DNA from: Spirosoma endbachense | GTDB taxonomy: Bacteria; Bacteroidota; Bacteroidia; Cytophagales; Spirosomataceae | NCBI RefSeq assembly: GCF_010233585.1 | Contig: NZ_CP045997.1 | Coordinates: forward strand, 2,394,692-2,458,691 | Length of the DNA: 64,000 nt | Reading direction: 5' to 3' | In this document: positions 61,609-64,000 of the stretch, piece by piece | Layout of the letters: every line of letters begins with the position of its first letter | How positions within the stretch are numbered: position 1 is the first letter of the stretch | Notes under the pieces: model-generated | The model's database searches: none | What the model was told of the DNA's origin: nothing | What the model saw: only the letters and a program-made list of their open reading frames with translations | Made by a program: the position numbers and the translations under genes

Positions 61609-61655
61609 CAGAACAGTTGCTTAAAGCCGTAGTACGGTTATGAGCAACTGTTCTG
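61609..61655. promoter_or_regulatory. 13-bp inverted repeat in the MFS/trehalase divergent region
   Basis: CAGAACAGTTGCT (61609-61621) pairs exactly with 61643-61655, and a second smaller stem (61627-61630 with 61634-61637) lies inside. With both gene starts facing away, this is more likely an operator or leader structure than a terminator. Confidence 0.55.
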
Positions 61656-61709
61656 GATTGTGACAAACCACCGTTACTTACTTGTTTCACCGAAAATCGT
61701 GTTCCTACT

Positions 61710-63242
61710 TTGGCAAATCAACCGCATCTCCTGTCGCCCGATCAGCTTTTCGGTGATTTATTCCGCGACGTACAGCTAAGTCATATTTTTGCTGACTCCA
61801 AAACATTCGTCGATTGTATTCCCAAATTCCCTCCTGCGTCGCTCATTGCGTTATATCATATCGAAAAAACGAAGACCTATTTCGATCTGGAAACGTTTGT
61901 GCGAACGAATTTTGTCGTACCAGAAAAAATAGCCAGTGATTACGTCAGTGATACGACTATCCCGACGGCAGAACACATCAATCGCCTGTGGGATAGGCTC
62001 ACGCGCCCGACAGATGAAGCTATCGAAGGAAGCTCACGGGTAGCCTTGCCTCATCCCTACGTTGTGCCGGGTGGTCGATTCCGGGAGATTTTCTACTGGG
62101 ATAGCTACTTCACCATGTTGGGCCTGCAGGAATCAGGAAGGGTCGACCTGATTCGGGATATGATTGATAATTTCGCTTACCTGATCGATACATTTGGCTT
62201 TATACCCAATGGAAACCGAACCTATTTTTTAAGCAGGTCGCAGCCACCCTATTTCGCCCTGATGGTGCATTTACTGGCCGAAATTGACGGGAAAGAGGTT
62301 CTGGTAAAATATCAACCGCAGTTGCAGCGGGAATATGATTTCTGGATGGCAGGCCAGTGGGAGTTTCCCGGTGATGATACCATCCATCAGCGGCTGGTTA
62401 AAATGGGCGACTATACCTATCTAAACCGTTACTGGGATGATACGCCCACTCCGCGCCCTGAAGCATATCGGCAGGAAATTGAACTGACCGAAGAAGCCAA
62501 TGAGCTAGGAGTCATTCCGGAAGCGCTCTATAATCACATCCGGGCAGCCTGCGAATCGGGTTGGGATTTCAGCAGCCGATGGTTCTCCGACCAGAAAACA
62601 ATGGCCCTGATCCATACCGCCGACGTGATTCCGGTCGACCTGAATTGCCTGCTGTATTGGCTTGAAGTGATGCTGCACGATTCTGCCCTACAGATGGGCT
62701 CCTGGAAACTAGCCTATGACGATTTTGACCCTCGGATTACCGACCGCAAGAAAGCCATCCTGAGCACATTCTGGAATGAAGAAACTGGCTTCTTCCATGA
62801 TTATGACGCCGTTACCAGTCAACAAACAGCCGCCCTAACACTGGCCGGGGTTTTCCCGCTTTTCTTTAAACTCGCTACTCCTGAGCAGGCCAGCCGAGTT
62901 CATGACCGACTCAAAGCCGATTTTCTGCAGGCAGGTGGCTGGGTAACAACGCTCAATCATACCGGTCAGCAATGGGATTGGCCCAATGGCTGGGCTCCCT
63001 TGCAATGGATCGTTTATCGCGGCTTACAAAATTATGGTTTTGTAGAGACCGCTCAGGAAGGACGCGATCGATGGCTGGCCCTGAACGATAAAGTATTTAA
63101 GGCAACGGGCAAGATGATGGAAAAATACAACGTGGTCGATGCCGCCATAACCACGGGCGGGGGCGAATACCCAAACCAGGATGGCTTTGGCTGGACCAAT
63201 GGCGTGTATCTAAGGCTTTCAAGAGACGTCAATACGATTTAA
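61710..63242 (+). CDS. treF: Trehalase, GH37
   Basis: The 510-residue protein is a GH37 trehalase, splitting alpha,alpha-trehalose to two glucose units. Both signatures are present: PGGRFREIFYWDSYF near residues 121-135 and QWDWPNGWAPLQW near 420-432. The catalytic Asp is probably in the SGWDFSSRWF segment. No signal peptide is seen, so it should be cytoplasmic, resembling TreF rather than TreA. No ATG precedes the conserved region, and the frame has only a TTG start at 61710, about 30 residues upstream of the first family-typical sequence. A TTG start is rare, so the N-terminus is uncertain. The divergent MFS gene may import its substrate. Confidence 0.9.
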   Translation: MANQPHLLSPDQLFGDLFRDVQLSHIFADSKTFVDCIPKFPPASLIALYHIEKTKTYFDLETFVRTNFVVPEKIASDYVSDTTIPTAEHINRLWDRLTRPTDEAIEGSSRVALPHPYVVPGGRFREIFYWDSYFTMLGLQESGRVDLIRDMIDNFAYLIDTFGFIPNGNRTYFLSRSQPPYFALMVHLLAEIDGKEVLVKYQPQLQREYDFWMAGQWEFPGDDTIHQRLVKMGDYTYLNRYWDDTPTPRPEAYRQEIELTEEANELGVIPEALYNHIRAACESGWDFSSRWFSDQKTMALIHTADVIPVDLNCLLYWLEVMLHDSALQMGSWKLAYDDFDPRITDRKKAILSTFWNEETGFFHDYDAVTSQQTAALTLAGVFPLFFKLATPEQASRVHDRLKADFLQAGGWVTTLNHTGQQWDWPNGWAPLQWIVYRGLQNYGFVETAQEGRDRWLALNDKVFKATGKMMEKYNVVDAAITTGGGEYPNQDGFGWTNGVYLRLSRDVNTI

Positions 63243-63339
63243 TTGATCGGTATATTCTAAAAGCGTAAACATGGCATTGAATTTGTAAGCATCAGCCTAC
63301 AGAAGGCATGTACCAAATTCATTTATAGCCCATTACGCC

Positions 63340-64000
63340 ATGAAAAAGCTCTGCTTGACCGTTTTAGCGGCTGGTATGACCACCGTTTCGTTTTGTCAAA
63401 AGACGTTTATCTTATCGCATCAGGATAAAAAAGGATTCTTTGCCATATCCGCCGGAGCAAGCCTGCCTATGGGCCAGTTCGGTAGTTGTTCGCCCGGTGA
63501 TAATCAGGCGAGTATGGCCGGACATGGTTTAGCTGTAAACATCTCGGCAGGTTACCGCTTTATTGGTCGTGTTGGCTTAATGATAAAAGGAGAACAGCAT
63601 CGGAATGCATTACAAACCGATGCGCTGCTAGCGACCGTTTACCGCAGCGAAAACGACGTGTGGACGGCTAAAGCCGATAATTGGTCCGTAACAACGGTGA
63701 TGGGTGGCCCTTATATCAACATTCCATTTGGGCGGTTTTCTGTCGATGCACGGGTACTAGCTGGGCGCGCCCGAGCTGTTCTACCCAGTACGTCGATTGT
63801 CGGTAACTTTGGGAACGTTGATATGTCGGTGCAAACCACAGGTTCTGAAAGCATGGCAACTGCCTTTGGTGGTGGCTTAAGCCTCAATTACAGATTAGGC
63901 CGGAGTTTCTCGCTGAAACTCAATGGTGATTATACGCAGGCCCTCTTTACATTTGATAACCTGATCTCGAAGGCCAGGAGCACCAATGGTCAGTCAGAAA
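63340..64000 (+). CDS. Outer-membrane beta-barrel-like protein, 3' truncated by the window
   Basis: The frame is open from the ATG at 63340 to the last base (220 codons) with no stop codon. A signal peptide (MKKLCLTVLAAGMTTVSFCQ) precedes likely beta-strands with alternating residues: GFFAISAGASLPMGQFG, GLAVNISAGYRFIGRVGLMIKG and FGGGLSLNYRLGRSFSLKLNG. This suits a Bacteroidota outer-membrane barrel of the OmpA/porin-like type. I cannot name the family. It follows the trehalase gene by about 100 bases in the same direction, but the link is unknown. Confidence 0.7.
   Translation, partial: MKKLCLTVLAAGMTTVSFCQKTFILSHQDKKGFFAISAGASLPMGQFGSCSPGDNQASMAGHGLAVNISAGYRFIGRVGLMIKGEQHRNALQTDALLATVYRSENDVWTAKADNWSVTTVMGGPYINIPFGRFSVDARVLAGRARAVLPSTSIVGNFGNVDMSVQTTGSESMATAFGGGLSLNYRLGRSFSLKLNGDYTQALFTFDNLISKARSTNGQSE

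Overview
The window looks like chromosomal DNA from a free-living member of the Bacteroidota, probably Cytophagales and close to Spirosoma. The reasons are a SusC/SusD pair, several promoter elements of the Bacteroidota form TAnnTTTG, lineage-typical families (DUF4783, DUF6090, S9B peptidase, propeller-cytochrome fusion), roughly balanced base composition, and many hairpin-forming intergenic repeats. The genus is inference. I see no rRNA, tRNA, CRISPR array, prophage or complete insertion sequence.

Region 1 (1-23.3 kb) is a carbohydrate and sugar-acid region. It opens with the end of a GH2 glycosidase overlapping a large FAD-dependent oxidoreductase. A long minus-strand series follows, read from about 20.7 kb down to 3.6 kb: GH35-like glycosidase, exported RraA-like protein, Tat-exported enolase-superfamily dehydratase, CE15 glucuronoyl esterase, mannonate dehydratase (uxuA), GH67 alpha-glucuronidase, three exported Gfo/Idh/MocA oxidoreductases, a ThuA-like protein, an SDR and two small exported or membrane proteins. 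GH67 + CE15 + UxuA point to the (4-O-methyl)glucuronate side chains of glucuronoxylan. The unusual part is that the dehydratase, the RraA-like protein and all three oxidoreductases carry export signals, which suggests sugar-acid chemistry outside the cytoplasm. A LacI-family regulator (21.4 kb) is divergent from the series. A motif close to GCAACCGATTGCA occurs before the regulator, the rraA-like gene and the GH35 gene, and in weaker form before the propeller-cytochrome gene.

Region 2 (22.5-28.8 kb) holds a divergent HxlR/DoxX pair, then a Tat-exported sugar isomerase-like protein paired with a 927-residue beta-propeller/HEAT/cytochrome c/discoidin-like protein, and a Tat-exported NIF3-like protein. 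The isomerase-like and cytochrome genes may belong functionally with the oxidoreductases of region 1.

Region 3 (29-44.5 kb) is mostly housekeeping or general: SNF2 helicase, PyrR-like phosphoribosyltransferase, small membrane proteins, DPP-IV-like peptidase, Uma2 nuclease-like protein, a class C beta-lactamase-fold hydrolase, an AraC/SDR pair, a Dabb protein, isocitrate dehydrogenase, and an exported M20 amidohydrolase.

Region 4 (44.6-51.5 kb) is a SusC/SusD locus whose only associated enzyme is an exported endonuclease/exonuclease/phosphatase-fold protein. Region 5 (51.9-64 kb) has ffh, an SDR and Crp-family pair, a C-terminal processing protease, uvrB, an acetyltransferase, and a divergent MFS transporter/trehalase pair. 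It ends in a truncated outer-membrane protein gene.

Almost every convergent gene pair is separated by a strong hairpin, and several hairpins share arm sequences, so they look like dispersed repeats reused as terminators. Starts were moved from the longest open frame to an internal ATG wherever the upstream start was TTG or GTG and the internal ATG restored a signal peptide or the usual family length.
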